A stretch of DNA of 5,615 nt from Pseudorhodobacter sp. (GCA_014378345.1 JACMNW010000276.1:1-5615), one strand, 5' to 3'; counted from the first letter of the stretch, positions 1 through 5,548 are shown. Program-made: numbers and translations. Notes: a model not told the origin generated them from the letters alone.

Positions 1-2
1 AC

Positions 3-359
3 GGCCCTTCCCTTGCGGGCATCTTGCTGGATGCGCGGCGCTGCAACACCCGCGATGGCATTACGGGTGCGTTGATCTGCCGGGACGATTTGTTTTTACA
101 AATGCTGGAAGGGCCGGAAGACAAGGTTGAAGCCACCTTGCACCGGATCGTAAAGGATGACCGCCATCTTGAGGTGCGCCCGATGTCGCGCCGGGTGATC
201 GCAGACACGGGCAGGCTTTTCCCCAATTGGGCCATGCGCGACGATCCCGCCGATACATGTGTTTGGACGCGCGCCGATCTTGACACTGGCGCGCTGGACC
301 GCGCGACCGAGAGCGAGGTTATCGCCATCTTCGAACGCTTGGCAGGTGCCTCCGCCTGA
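3..359 (+). CDS. BLUF domain blue-light sensor protein (5' end outside window)
   Basis: BLUF domains bind FAD non-covalently and sense blue light by a hydrogen-bond switch around the flavin. The reading frame is open to the left edge of the window, so the gene is partial and the TTG at 24 is unlikely to be the true start. About 118 residues are visible, and the usual N-terminal strand with the flavin-contacting Tyr lies outside. Counting from the TTG, Asn8 followed by the GITGAL stretch matches the conserved Asn and first helix region. Gln26 in FLQMLEG matches the switch glutamine. FPNWAM (Trp69, Met71) matches the conserved Trp/Met pair of the last strand. Only about 30 residues follow that strand, so this is a stand-alone short BLUF protein without a fused output domain at its C-terminus. 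It converges on tmm with a two-base gap. A partner protein is not visible. The family call is secure; the signalling output is unknown. Confidence 0.9.
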   Translation, partial: GPSLAGILLDARRCNTRDGITGALICRDDLFLQMLEGPEDKVEATLHRIVKDDRHLEVRPMSRRVIADTGRLFPNWAMRDDPADTCVWTRADLDTGALDRATESEVIAIFERLAGASA

Positions 360-361
360 CG

Positions 362-1705
362 CTAGGATTTCAAATAGCTTTTCATGCTATCCTCTAACGC
401 ATCCTTCCACGGTGTGTGGTGCAATGGTGCCATTGTGCCCGTCATGACCGATGCATAGGCGTTGTCGCGGAAGGTCATGATACCTTTGACCTTGTGCTTC
501 TTCCACGCAATGAATGCCGCATCGGAACCGGGAATATCGAAACTTGGATAATCCGTCAGATCAATCAACTCCTGCACATAGGCACCCTGGAATTTGATCG
601 GGCCGTAGGGATCGGTAATTGCATCTTCGGCAGCGATGCGGGCGGTCACTTCGGCACTTCGTTCAGTCTCGGTCGCGGGCACGGACAACCGCCCCATGAT
701 CAGGTCACGCACATACCACGCCTGCGCGTCGAACATGTTGAAGGTGTACCACTGATCTTGCATACCCAGATAAAACAGCTTGGGGTTCTTTACCCATGCC
801 ACACCCCGGTAAAGGTCAGCCGTGGCCAGCCGGTTCTTGGTGCGCAGGCGCAGCCCATCGGGTAGGAACGGAAAGTGATGCTGATACCCAGTGCACAGGA
901 TAATTGCATCGACATGGGCCGTGCTGCCATCTTTGAAAGTAGCGGTATTGCCTTCGACCTGTTGCAGCAGTGGCACTTCTTTCCAGTTGTCGGGCCAATT
1001 AAACCCCATCGGTGCCGTCCTGTGCGAAACCGTCACCGATTTGCAACCGTATTTCCAGCATTGCGAGCCGATATCTTCAGCGGAATAGCTGGTGCCGACA
1101 ATCAGAATGTCCTTGCCCGCAAATTCCCGCGCATCGCGAAAATCATGGGCATGCAGGATGCGACCGTTGAAGGTGGAAAAGCCGGGAAATTCTGGTACAT
1201 TGGGGGTGGAAAAATGCCCTGACGCCACAACGACATCATCGAACACTTCGACATAGGTGTGATCTTTTTTTAGATCGTGCACCGTCACGGTAAACTTCTG
1301 TGTGCTCTCATCAAACGTTACCATCCGCACCGGCGTGCGAAACCTGATCCAGGGGCGGACATTGGCTTTTATCACCCGACCTTCAATGTAATCAAACAAA
1401 ACCGCGCGCGGAGGGTAGCTGCCGATTTGTTTGCCGAAATGTTCCTCGAACGTGTAGTCGGCAAATTCAAGCCCCTCTTTCGGGCCATTCGACCACAGAT
1501 AGCGATACATCGACCCGTGTACGGGTTCGCCGTATTCATCAAGCCCGGTGCGCCACGAATAATTCCACAGGCCACCCCAGTTGTCTTGTTTCTCAAAACA
1601 AACCACTTCGGGAATGTCTGCCCCAGCTTGCGCCGCTGATTGGAAAGCCCGCAACTGTGCGAGGCCGGATGGCCCTGCCCCAATAACTGCAACGCGTTTT
1701 TTCAT
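362..1705 (-). CDS. tmm: Trimethylamine monooxygenase (flavin-containing monooxygenase family)
   Basis: A 447-residue class B flavin monooxygenase. The family uses FAD and NADPH to convert trimethylamine to trimethylamine N-oxide in the cytoplasm, a step in methylated-amine use by marine bacteria. Motifs in order are the FAD Rossmann motif GAGPSG (9-14), the WSNGPKE segment with the probable active-site Asn73, the FMO fingerprint FxGxxxHxxxF (179-189), the NADP-binding motif GTSYSAED (204-211) with Tyr207 (a position known to matter in bacterial Tmm), and a CTGY segment (271-274). The length is normal for Tmm, and long stretches such as the YLGMQDQWY region (312-320) read as typical Tmm rather than as a generic FMO or Baeyer-Villiger enzyme. 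The ATG at 1705 is preceded by GGAGA (1711-1715) at 5 nt. No other trimethylamine-degradation gene (tdm, for example) is in the window, but an ABC ATPase relic of the TMAO/betaine class lies just upstream. Other tertiary amines or sulfides could also be substrates. Confidence 0.93.
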   Translation of the reverse strand: MKKRVAVIGAGPSGLAQLRAFQSAAQAGADIPEVVCFEKQDNWGGLWNYSWRTGLDEYGEPVHGSMYRYLWSNGPKEGLEFADYTFEEHFGKQIGSYPPRAVLFDYIEGRVIKANVRPWIRFRTPVRMVTFDESTQKFTVTVHDLKKDHTYVEVFDDVVVASGHFSTPNVPEFPGFSTFNGRILHAHDFRDAREFAGKDILIVGTSYSAEDIGSQCWKYGCKSVTVSHRTAPMGFNWPDNWKEVPLLQQVEGNTATFKDGSTAHVDAIILCTGYQHHFPFLPDGLRLRTKNRLATADLYRGVAWVKNPKLFYLGMQDQWYTFNMFDAQAWYVRDLIMGRLSVPATETERSAEVTARIAAEDAITDPYGPIKFQGAYVQELIDLTDYPSFDIPGSDAAFIAWKKHKVKGIMTFRDNAYASVMTGTMAPLHHTPWKDALEDSMKSYLKS

Positions 1706-1710
1706 CGTGG

Positions 1711-1715
1711 TCTCC
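1711..1715 (-). promoter_or_regulatory. Ribosome binding site of tmm
   Basis: On the minus strand GGAGA lies 5 nt before the ATG at 1705. It supports this start and makes an upstream start unlikely. Confidence 0.7.
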
Positions 1716-1759
1716 GAGTTTGGGTAAAAGCGGCGCGGGCGTGGCGCTGCGCTAGTTCA

Positions 1760-1789
1760 TTTCTAAGAAGACTTGATACTGCGTGTCAA
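1760..1789 (-). promoter_or_regulatory. Probable sigma-70 promoter of tmm
   Basis: On the minus strand a perfect -35 hexamer TTGACA (1784-1789) is followed after 18 nt by TAGAAA (1760-1765), a 4/6 match to the -10 consensus. Transcription would begin near 1752, giving a leader of about 46 nt that includes the RBS. The -35 is convincing and the -10 only fair, so an activator may be needed. No obvious operator overlaps it. Confidence 0.5.
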
Positions 1790-1818
1790 ATATTTTTCCC
1801 TTCATGAAACCAATCATT

Positions 1819-1920
1819 TGCCAAAACGCCACAGTCATTAAGGGGTTTGCCAGCCGCGCAAGCGCATTTTTTTGGGTTTTAGTCAAAATTTCACCTCAAG
1901 CGTGGCTGGACCTTTTGGCA
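1819..1920. repeat. Long imperfect inverted repeat (foldback) between tmm and the ATPase relic
   Basis: Two nested pairs of arms are visible. The outer arms TGCCAAAA (1819-1826) and TTTTGGCA (1913-1920) are perfect over 8 bp. The inner arms CCAGCCGCGC (1850-1859) and GCGTGGCTGG (1900-1909) match at 9 of 10 positions around a 40-nt centre. The left gap between inner and outer arms is 23 nt and the right gap is 3 nt, so it is not a clean single hairpin. It lies just upstream of the tmm promoter and just before the decayed ATPase. It could be a regulatory dyad or debris of a small mobile element. No target-site duplication was recognised. Confidence 0.4.
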
Positions 1921-1956
1921 CGGGAAAGAAAGCTTGCACCATTGTCGGCCTGAAAC

Positions 1957-2151
1957 ATGCGCCGTGCTACAAACGAAAAAGGCCGCTGTATTATGGGCCC
2001 GCAAGCTTGGGGCGGTTTTAATGAAAAACGCGTCAAGGGCCTGTCGGGGTCTGGCAAATCCACGCTTGTGCGATGCTTGTCGCGGCTGAACGAACCCAGT
2101 GCCGGGAAAATGGTGCTGGATGGCAAAGACCTGATCGCCGCAACCGACGAA
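1957..2151 (+). pseudogene. Decayed ABC transporter ATPase fragment, betaine/TMAO importer type (OpuAA/ProV/TmoW-like)
   Basis: The frame beginning at the ATG at 1957 carries a complete Walker A region, GLSGSGKST followed by LVRCLSRLNEPSAGKM (residues 28-52), then a VLDGKDLIAATDE stretch ending at 2151. This is characteristic of the ATP-binding subunit of glycine betaine/proline/TMAO importers, where the loop normally leads on to the Q-loop, signature and Walker B motifs. None of those is present; after 2151 the similarity stops. Upstream, CIMGPQAWGGFNEKRV (residues 11-26) resembles the N-terminal segment of the family, but it sits only about a dozen residues before Walker A instead of the usual 45 or so, implying an in-frame internal deletion. 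The open frame continues to 2295 with unrelated sequence. The protein cannot be a working ATPase. Its position beside tmm suggests a former TMAO transporter gene such as tmoW. The ABC identity is firm; the exact substrate class is inferred. Confidence 0.75.
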
Positions 2152-2347
2152 CCAAGATGGTGCCACGTCAATACCAGAGGATCAATTTCATCTTCGATCT
2201 GCGGAGATGACCCTGAATTCAGATCATGCCTATGGCTAGACGCAACAGATTTGTCGCCGGGCACAGCGGGGCCACGAAAAGTCAGTTCACCATAAAGTCG
2301 CCTTGATCTGACCACAATCTTGCCCAGCACGGCGGCGAAACAAGATG

Positions 2348-2370
2348 AAATACAACTTTAGATTGTATTT
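2348..2370. promoter_or_regulatory. Perfect 8-bp inverted repeat upstream of the RTX gene (possible operator or leader hairpin)
   Basis: AAATACAA (2348-2355) and TTGTATTT (2363-2370) are perfect inverted arms around a 7-nt centre, ending 29 nt before the start codon at 2400. The AT-rich dyad could be a binding site for a dimeric regulator or an RNA stem before the RBS. Its function is inferred only from symmetry and position. Confidence 0.4.
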
Positions 2371-2384
2371 TGGGGCGAGCCAGT

Positions 2385-2388
2385 GAGG
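2385..2388 (+). promoter_or_regulatory. Ribosome binding site of the RTX/beta-helix gene
   Basis: GAGG lies 11 nt before the ATG at 2400, a slightly long spacing. An in-frame TAA at 2394-2396 excludes any earlier start, so the ATG at 2400 is the first possible start in this frame. Confidence 0.5.
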
Positions 2389-2399
2389 CAGTATAACAG

Positions 2400-4412
2400 A
2401 TGACAACAGTTCAGGTTCAAGCCGGCACCAGTGCTGCGGCGCTGCAAAGTATCATTGACGCAGCACCGGAAGGAACCCGGATCGTTCTGGAAGAAGGCAC
2501 TTATAGATTCACCCAAACGGTCGAGATTGATCGCAACGGCATTACGCTTGAAGGCGAGGGTGTGGTTACAATCATCGCTGATGCCTGCCTGCAAGGTGAA
2601 CCCGCTTTGCAAATAGGTGCACCTCTATATACCCAAGCCGTCAGCGCCCCGGTTCAGGTTACTGCCGACGCCGCCGAGGGGGCAAAGACACTGTCACTTG
2701 CGGCCGGACACGGGGTACAGGTCGGCGATGCAATTTGGGTGGAACAGCCTAATGATGCAGCATTGTTTGCGGCAATCGGCGATACATTATGGCAAGAAGA
2801 CAAACCTTTAAGGACAGGTTTAGTAATTGTAACCGCGGTAAATGGCACCACAATCAGCCTTGATCGCGGGCTTCCGTTCAACTTCGAAGCCACCAAGACC
2901 ACGGTTGAAGTGACCCATATGGTCCAGAATGTGACCGTGAAGAACATCACCCTGCGCGGCGATTTTGGCACATCGAATGCAGCGGATTTCACCAACACGG
3001 TTGCCGCCGAATCCGGCGGGATGATGATGGTGGTGAATGCATCCATCGGCACCCATTTGTTTGGTGTTGATATTGTACAGCCGGGGTCCAATGGCTTGGT
3101 GCTTGGCCGGTCGATGGATGCCGTTATCACGGATGTTTCAGTAACTGGCGCGCAAAACAAGGGTGATGGCGGCAATGGCTATGCCTTCTGGCTGCGTGAT
3201 ATTACAGATTGCACCTTCACCGATTTGAGGGCCATTGATACGCGCCACGCGGTGCTGTTTGCCAGCTACACCTCGGCCACCGGCAATGACGTGCACGTTG
3301 CATTCACCAACCGCGACATTAACTTTCATGGCGGACTGGATCACGGCAATACTGTGGTGGTAGATCAGTCGGTGCGCACAGTTGATGAACAGCGTTACAT
3401 GGGGGCTGTCAGTTTCATTAACCCCGGCACGTGTTACGGTGCGCCAACAGACCCGAATGCCAACAGCATAACCTTTCGCAACGTCGTAGGTACGGTCCGG
3501 TCAGATATGATCACCGGCCAAAATGGCGGGGCCACCCTTAGCGCGTTAAGCGGCAATGACACGCTGATCGGCGGCACCGGCAGTGATCTGCTGGACGCGG
3601 GCACTGGCAATGACTGGATCGTCGCATCGCGCGGCCATGACACGGTTCTGGGCGGCGCAGGGGAGGATACGTTTGTGTTCGACTTTGAACGGGATCAGGC
3701 CATCGTACAAACCGTGGGCTTGAAAACAGGCGTCACCACGGCGCTTGGCGTCACGTCTTTGTCAGATGTTGAGACCCTGAAATTCAGTTCCGGCACAGTT
3801 GCGATTGCCGCAGCCATAACACCCACGTTGCGTGGTGACGCTGGGTACGAGCGCACTGATGTATCCTCCACAATTATAGCAGACGATCTGGTGAATGCAG
3901 TCACTATGACCGGCACGCGCAACATTGGTTTTATGGGCGGAGCTTTGGCCAATAATGTGATGGGCAATGCGGGCAACAACCAGATCCACGGCGAAGGTGG
4001 CAATGACCGGTTGTTTGGGGGCTTGGGCCAGGATTTCCTATTTGGCGGCATCGGCGACGATTATCTGCATGGGGGTGCCGGCAATGATACCCTGACGGGC
4101 GGTGCGGGCAATGATACCTTGTCAGGCCGTCAGGGTGCCGATTTGTTTGTTGCCAGCGAGGGCAGCAATACTGTCGATGATTTCAACATTGCCCAAGGCG
4201 ATACAGTTGCCTTCCGGGGCTATACCAGCGCGGATCTGATACTGTCTTTGGGTAAGTATCTGGCGGGGCAATCTTCATCTGCGGATCATTTCACCCTGTC
4301 GTCTCAGGTGCTGAACGGCAAAGCTACACTGACGATTGTATCAGACGCGGGTGACAGCCTGGCCCTGCAAAATATCCAAGCCGCTGATCTGCACACGTAT
4401 CTGCTGACCTAG
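2400..4412 (+). CDS. Parallel beta-helix protein with two RTX calcium-binding blocks, probably secreted
   Basis: A 670-residue acidic protein with no N-terminal signal peptide. Residues about 1-60 (AAPEGTRIVLEEGTY, then ITLEGEG) are the usual opening of a right-handed parallel beta-helix of the pectate-lyase-3/NosD-like fold. Residues about 170-370 continue with short strand-turn repeats and well-ordered segments such as GGNGYAFWLRD (257-267) and TRHAVLFASY (281-290). Nonapeptide RTX repeats of the GGxGxDxLx type occur in two blocks, about 384-423 and about 513-583, separated by an RTX-associated linker. The protein ends in a short hydrophobic tail (TYLLT). RTX repeats bind calcium after export, and absence of a signal peptide plus a C-terminal RTX region is typical of type I secretion. 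The combination recalls bacterial mannuronan C5-epimerases and other polysaccharide-active or adhesive surface proteins, but I see no catalytic signature and do not assign an enzyme activity. No type I transporter genes are in the window. Confidence 0.85.
   Translation: MTTVQVQAGTSAAALQSIIDAAPEGTRIVLEEGTYRFTQTVEIDRNGITLEGEGVVTIIADACLQGEPALQIGAPLYTQAVSAPVQVTADAAEGAKTLSLAAGHGVQVGDAIWVEQPNDAALFAAIGDTLWQEDKPLRTGLVIVTAVNGTTISLDRGLPFNFEATKTTVEVTHMVQNVTVKNITLRGDFGTSNAADFTNTVAAESGGMMMVVNASIGTHLFGVDIVQPGSNGLVLGRSMDAVITDVSVTGAQNKGDGGNGYAFWLRDITDCTFTDLRAIDTRHAVLFASYTSATGNDVHVAFTNRDINFHGGLDHGNTVVVDQSVRTVDEQRYMGAVSFINPGTCYGAPTDPNANSITFRNVVGTVRSDMITGQNGGATLSALSGNDTLIGGTGSDLLDAGTGNDWIVASRGHDTVLGGAGEDTFVFDFERDQAIVQTVGLKTGVTTALGVTSLSDVETLKFSSGTVAIAAAITPTLRGDAGYERTDVSSTIIADDLVNAVTMTGTRNIGFMGGALANNVMGNAGNNQIHGEGGNDRLFGGLGQDFLFGGIGDDYLHGGAGNDTLTGGAGNDTLSGRQGADLFVASEGSNTVDDFNIAQGDTVAFRGYTSADLILSLGKYLAGQSSSADHFTLSSQVLNGKATLTIVSDAGDSLALQNIQAADLHTYLLT
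3549..3668 (+). repeat. First RTX repeat block within the beta-helix protein
   Basis: This encodes residues 384-423, about four imperfect copies of the calcium-binding nonapeptide (SGNDTLIGG, TGSDLLDAG, TGNDWIVAS, then GGAGEDTF). The third copy is degenerate (ASRGHDTVL). The DNA shows the matching recurrence of ggcaatgac-like units. Confidence 0.85.
3936..4148 (+). repeat. Second RTX repeat block within the beta-helix protein
   Basis: This encodes residues about 513-583. The first copies are loose (ANNVMGNAGNNQIHG) and the later ones canonical (GGNDRLFGG, LGQDFLFGG, IGDDYLHGG, AGNDTLTGG, AGNDTLSG). Two neighbouring copies, AGNDTLTGG and AGNDTLSGR, are near-identical at DNA level around 4077-4128, which suggests recent duplication. 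Confidence 0.85.
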
Positions 4413-4422
4413 ATTTGCCAGC

Positions 4423-4440
4423 GCTTCGTCCTAACGAAGC
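4423..4440 (+). terminator. Hairpin just after the RTX gene, possible terminator
   Basis: GCTTCGT (4423-4429) and ACGAAGC (4434-4440) form a perfect 7-bp stem with a 4-nt loop, starting 11 nt after the stop codon at 4410-4412. The run that follows is TAAAAC, not a U-tract, so on the plus strand it is not a canonical intrinsic terminator. It may act as a transcript 3'-end stabiliser or a weak terminator. Confidence 0.4.
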
Positions 4441-4558
4441 TAAAACGAGGATTCGCTGTTGGTTAATACAATCCAAAGGCGATTCGGGATTTATTTCATT
4501 CTACCCCTAGGCGCGCCTACAGAAGTGACCGTCTTTAGCACTGGAATTAAGCATAAGT
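4441..4558. other. Spacer between RTX gene hairpin and regulator promoter
   Basis: No gene is recognised here. A 74-codon frame starting at 4459 has no family resemblance and no good RBS, and it runs across the promoter at 4559-4587. The one distinct element is the perfect 12-bp palindrome TAGGCGCGCCTA at 4508-4519, GC-rich inside otherwise AT-rich sequence. Confidence 0.5.
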
Positions 4559-4587
4559 CTGAAATTTATGCCAAATTATGCTATAAT
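4559..4587 (+). promoter_or_regulatory. Sigma-70 type promoter with extended -10 for the response regulator gene
   Basis: A perfect TATAAT (4582-4587) is preceded by TGC (4579-4581), an extended -10. The -35 CTGAAA (4559-4564) matches 4/6 at a 17-nt spacing. Transcription should begin near 4594, leaving an unusually long leader of about 130 nt before the GTG at 4726. This is the best promoter in the window and shows that the regulator can be transcribed independently of the RTX gene. Confidence 0.7.
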
Positions 4588-4599
4588 CCTGCAATTATC

Positions 4600-4644
4600 A
4601 CCGCATTTTTGCAGAGTGTCATTGCCCCGACACAGAGATGCGGT
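4600..4644 (+). promoter_or_regulatory. Two-stem dyad in the leader of the response regulator gene
   Basis: The outer arms ACCGCAT (4600-4606) and ATGCGGT (4638-4644) are a perfect 7-bp pair. Inside, GTGTC (4616-4620) and GACAC (4629-4633) form a perfect 5-bp pair with an 8-nt loop. The internal loop is 9 nt on the left and 4 nt on the right. The element begins a few bases after the predicted transcription start, so it would cap the mRNA 5' end. No U-tract follows, which argues against an attenuator. It could equally be a DNA operator. Confidence 0.5.
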
Positions 4645-4714
4645 AAACTCACCATTAAGTCGTCAGATCGCACACATTTCTGACAATATCTGAACCGTGG
4701 GGTGGGGATCTTAC

Positions 4715-4718
4715 GGAG
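4715..4718 (+). promoter_or_regulatory. Ribosome binding site deciding the regulator start
   Basis: GGAG is 7 nt before the GTG at 4726. It lies inside the frame that would begin at the earlier GTG at 4702, which itself has no comparable site. This favours the GTG at 4726. Confidence 0.65.
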
Positions 4719-4725
4719 CCTAGTT

Positions 4726-5367
4726 GTGAATACCGAAGAGCCTATCATAAAGATCGCAGTCTTTGATCAAAATCCAATGCTGGCATTGGGGATTTGTTCG
4801 TTGCTGGAAAAACGGCAAAACGTACGGGCATTTCCGATGAACATGCCTGATAATGGCGAGCCCGCGCGGCTGGCGAATTTTGACGTAGCGATCATTGATC
4901 CTTGCCAAACTGATCTTGCGCCAGCCGACGTTGTGGCCATTCTGGCCGCGCGCCACAGTACGCAATACCTGATAGGCTATTTTGGAGATGTATCTGTTGC
5001 AACAGCGCGTGCTTGTATTGCGGCTGGCTTCAAGGGTTTCTTGCCAAAAACGGCGGCGCTTGACGCTTTGCAAACGGCGATATCAGCCGTGCAAGCTGGT
5101 GCACTTTACATCGATGGCAGTCTTGCCGATCTGCTGTATGAACCTCCTACATTGCGGCCCGTGGCACGGTCGCGCAACCTGACGGACCGTGAGACTTATG
5201 TGCTAAAATCTGTTGCGCGGGGTAAAAGCCTGAAGGAAATTGGTCTTGAACTGGCACTGTCGTCCAAAACCATTGAAACTTACAAAGCGCGGGGCAGTAC
5301 AAAGCTGAACCTGCAAGGACGGCGCGCCATCGTGGAATATGCGATTCGCAGCGGTTGGGTGCAGTAG
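4726..5367 (+). CDS. LuxR/NarL-type response regulator with degenerate receiver domain
   Basis: A 213-residue two-domain transcription factor when started at the GTG at 4726; an in-frame GTG at 4702 would add eight residues but lacks an RBS. Residues about 8-125 are a receiver-like domain. Asp58 stands at the phospho-acceptor position (FDVAIIDP) and Lys108 (GFLPK) at the conserved lysine. The acidic pocket has a single Asp (VFDQNP, Asp14), and the conserved Thr/Ser after strand 4 is replaced in the IGYFGD segment, so ordinary phosphorylation switching may be altered. Residues about 151-211 are a LuxR/GerE helix-turn-helix: LTDRE (152-156), GKSLKEIGLELALSSKTIE (166-184), then a C-terminal YAIRSGWV. 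No sensor kinase is present. It lies downstream of the RTX gene in the same direction but with its own promoter and a 313-nt gap, so control of that gene is only a guess. Confidence 0.88.
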   Translation: MNTEEPIIKIAVFDQNPMLALGICSLLEKRQNVRAFPMNMPDNGEPARLANFDVAIIDPCQTDLAPADVVAILAARHSTQYLIGYFGDVSVATARACIAAGFKGFLPKTAALDALQTAISAVQAGALYIDGSLADLLYEPPTLRPVARSRNLTDRETYVLKSVARGKSLKEIGLELALSSKTIETYKARGSTKLNLQGRRAIVEYAIRSGWVQ

Positions 5368-5452
5368 CGCAGGGTTATTTCACCCTAAATTTTTGATGTA
5401 TTGTTGAACAAACAGAAACGCCTTGGCGCTGCGTTTTGCGTTGCGTAATCCT

Positions 5453-5472
5453 GCTGCGATGCAGCGTATTTT
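5453..5472 (+). terminator. Weak intrinsic terminator candidate after the regulator
   Basis: A 5-bp GC-rich stem (GCTGC/GCAGC, 3-nt loop) is followed by GTATTTT. It lies 85 nt after the stop codon. The stem is short and the T run interrupted, so confidence is low. Confidence 0.3.
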
Positions 5473-5481
5473 CCGAGGAAC

Positions 5482-5511
5482 CCTTACAAATTTATCTGCA
5501 GTTTTGTAAGG
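5482..5511. repeat. Perfect 9-bp inverted repeat
   Basis: CCTTACAAA (5482-5490) and TTTGTAAGG (5503-5511) are perfect arms around a 12-nt centre. The arm spacing is near one and two helical turns, compatible with a dimeric regulator site. A hairpin in RNA is also possible, followed by CTTTT rather than a clean U-tract. Confidence 0.5.
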
Positions 5512-5516
5512 CTTTT

Positions 5517-5548
5517 GGTAAATCTTAATGAACAGTTAAGGGCTTACC
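5517..5548. repeat. Nested inverted repeat
   Basis: The outer arms GGTAA (5517-5521) and TTACC (5544-5548) enclose the inner arms CTTAA (5524-5528) and TTAAG (5536-5540) with a 7-nt centre. It starts six bases after the 9-bp repeat before it, making a tandem pair of dyads. Confidence 0.4.

Larger units (their letters stand above)
2152..2399. other. Spacer without recognisable gene, between ATPase relic and RTX gene
   Basis: I see no homology to the rest of an ABC ATPase in any plus-strand frame. A minus-strand frame runs open through 1896-2330, but over the relic it is the antisense of the Walker A sequence, and its upstream part does not resemble any family I know. The stretch is probably decayed or recombined sequence plus the leader of the gene at 2400. 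No convincing sigma-70 promoter for that gene was found here. Confidence 0.5.

Noticed and set aside
416..865. Plus-strand open frame of 149 codons opposite tmm
   Set aside because: It is a shadow of the tmm coding strand. The tmm frame carries all the conserved FMO motifs.
1896..2330. Minus-strand open frame of 144 codons across the ATPase relic
   Set aside because: Its middle part is the antisense of the Walker A region. A PGDKS-like stretch near its start recalls the EPSP synthase N-terminus, but nothing else of that enzyme follows, so it is treated as chance.
2654..3175. Minus-strand open frame of 173 codons inside the RTX gene
   Set aside because: It is antisense to the beta-helix coding sequence, with a composition rich in Pro, Ser and Thr typical of a shadow frame.
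3549..4148. Repetitive DNA resembling a CRISPR or tandem satellite
   Set aside because: The periodicity is 27 bp in frame and encodes the GGxGxDxLx nonapeptide, so it is a coding RTX array with no spacers.
4459..4683. Plus-strand open frame of 74 codons between the RTX gene and the regulator
   Set aside because: There is no convincing RBS and no family resemblance. It overlaps the extended -10 promoter and the leader dyad of the next gene.
4702..4725. Earlier GTG start for the response regulator, adding eight residues
   Set aside because: No RBS precedes it, whereas GGAG lies 7 nt before the GTG at 4726, which brings the protein close to the start of the receiver domain.
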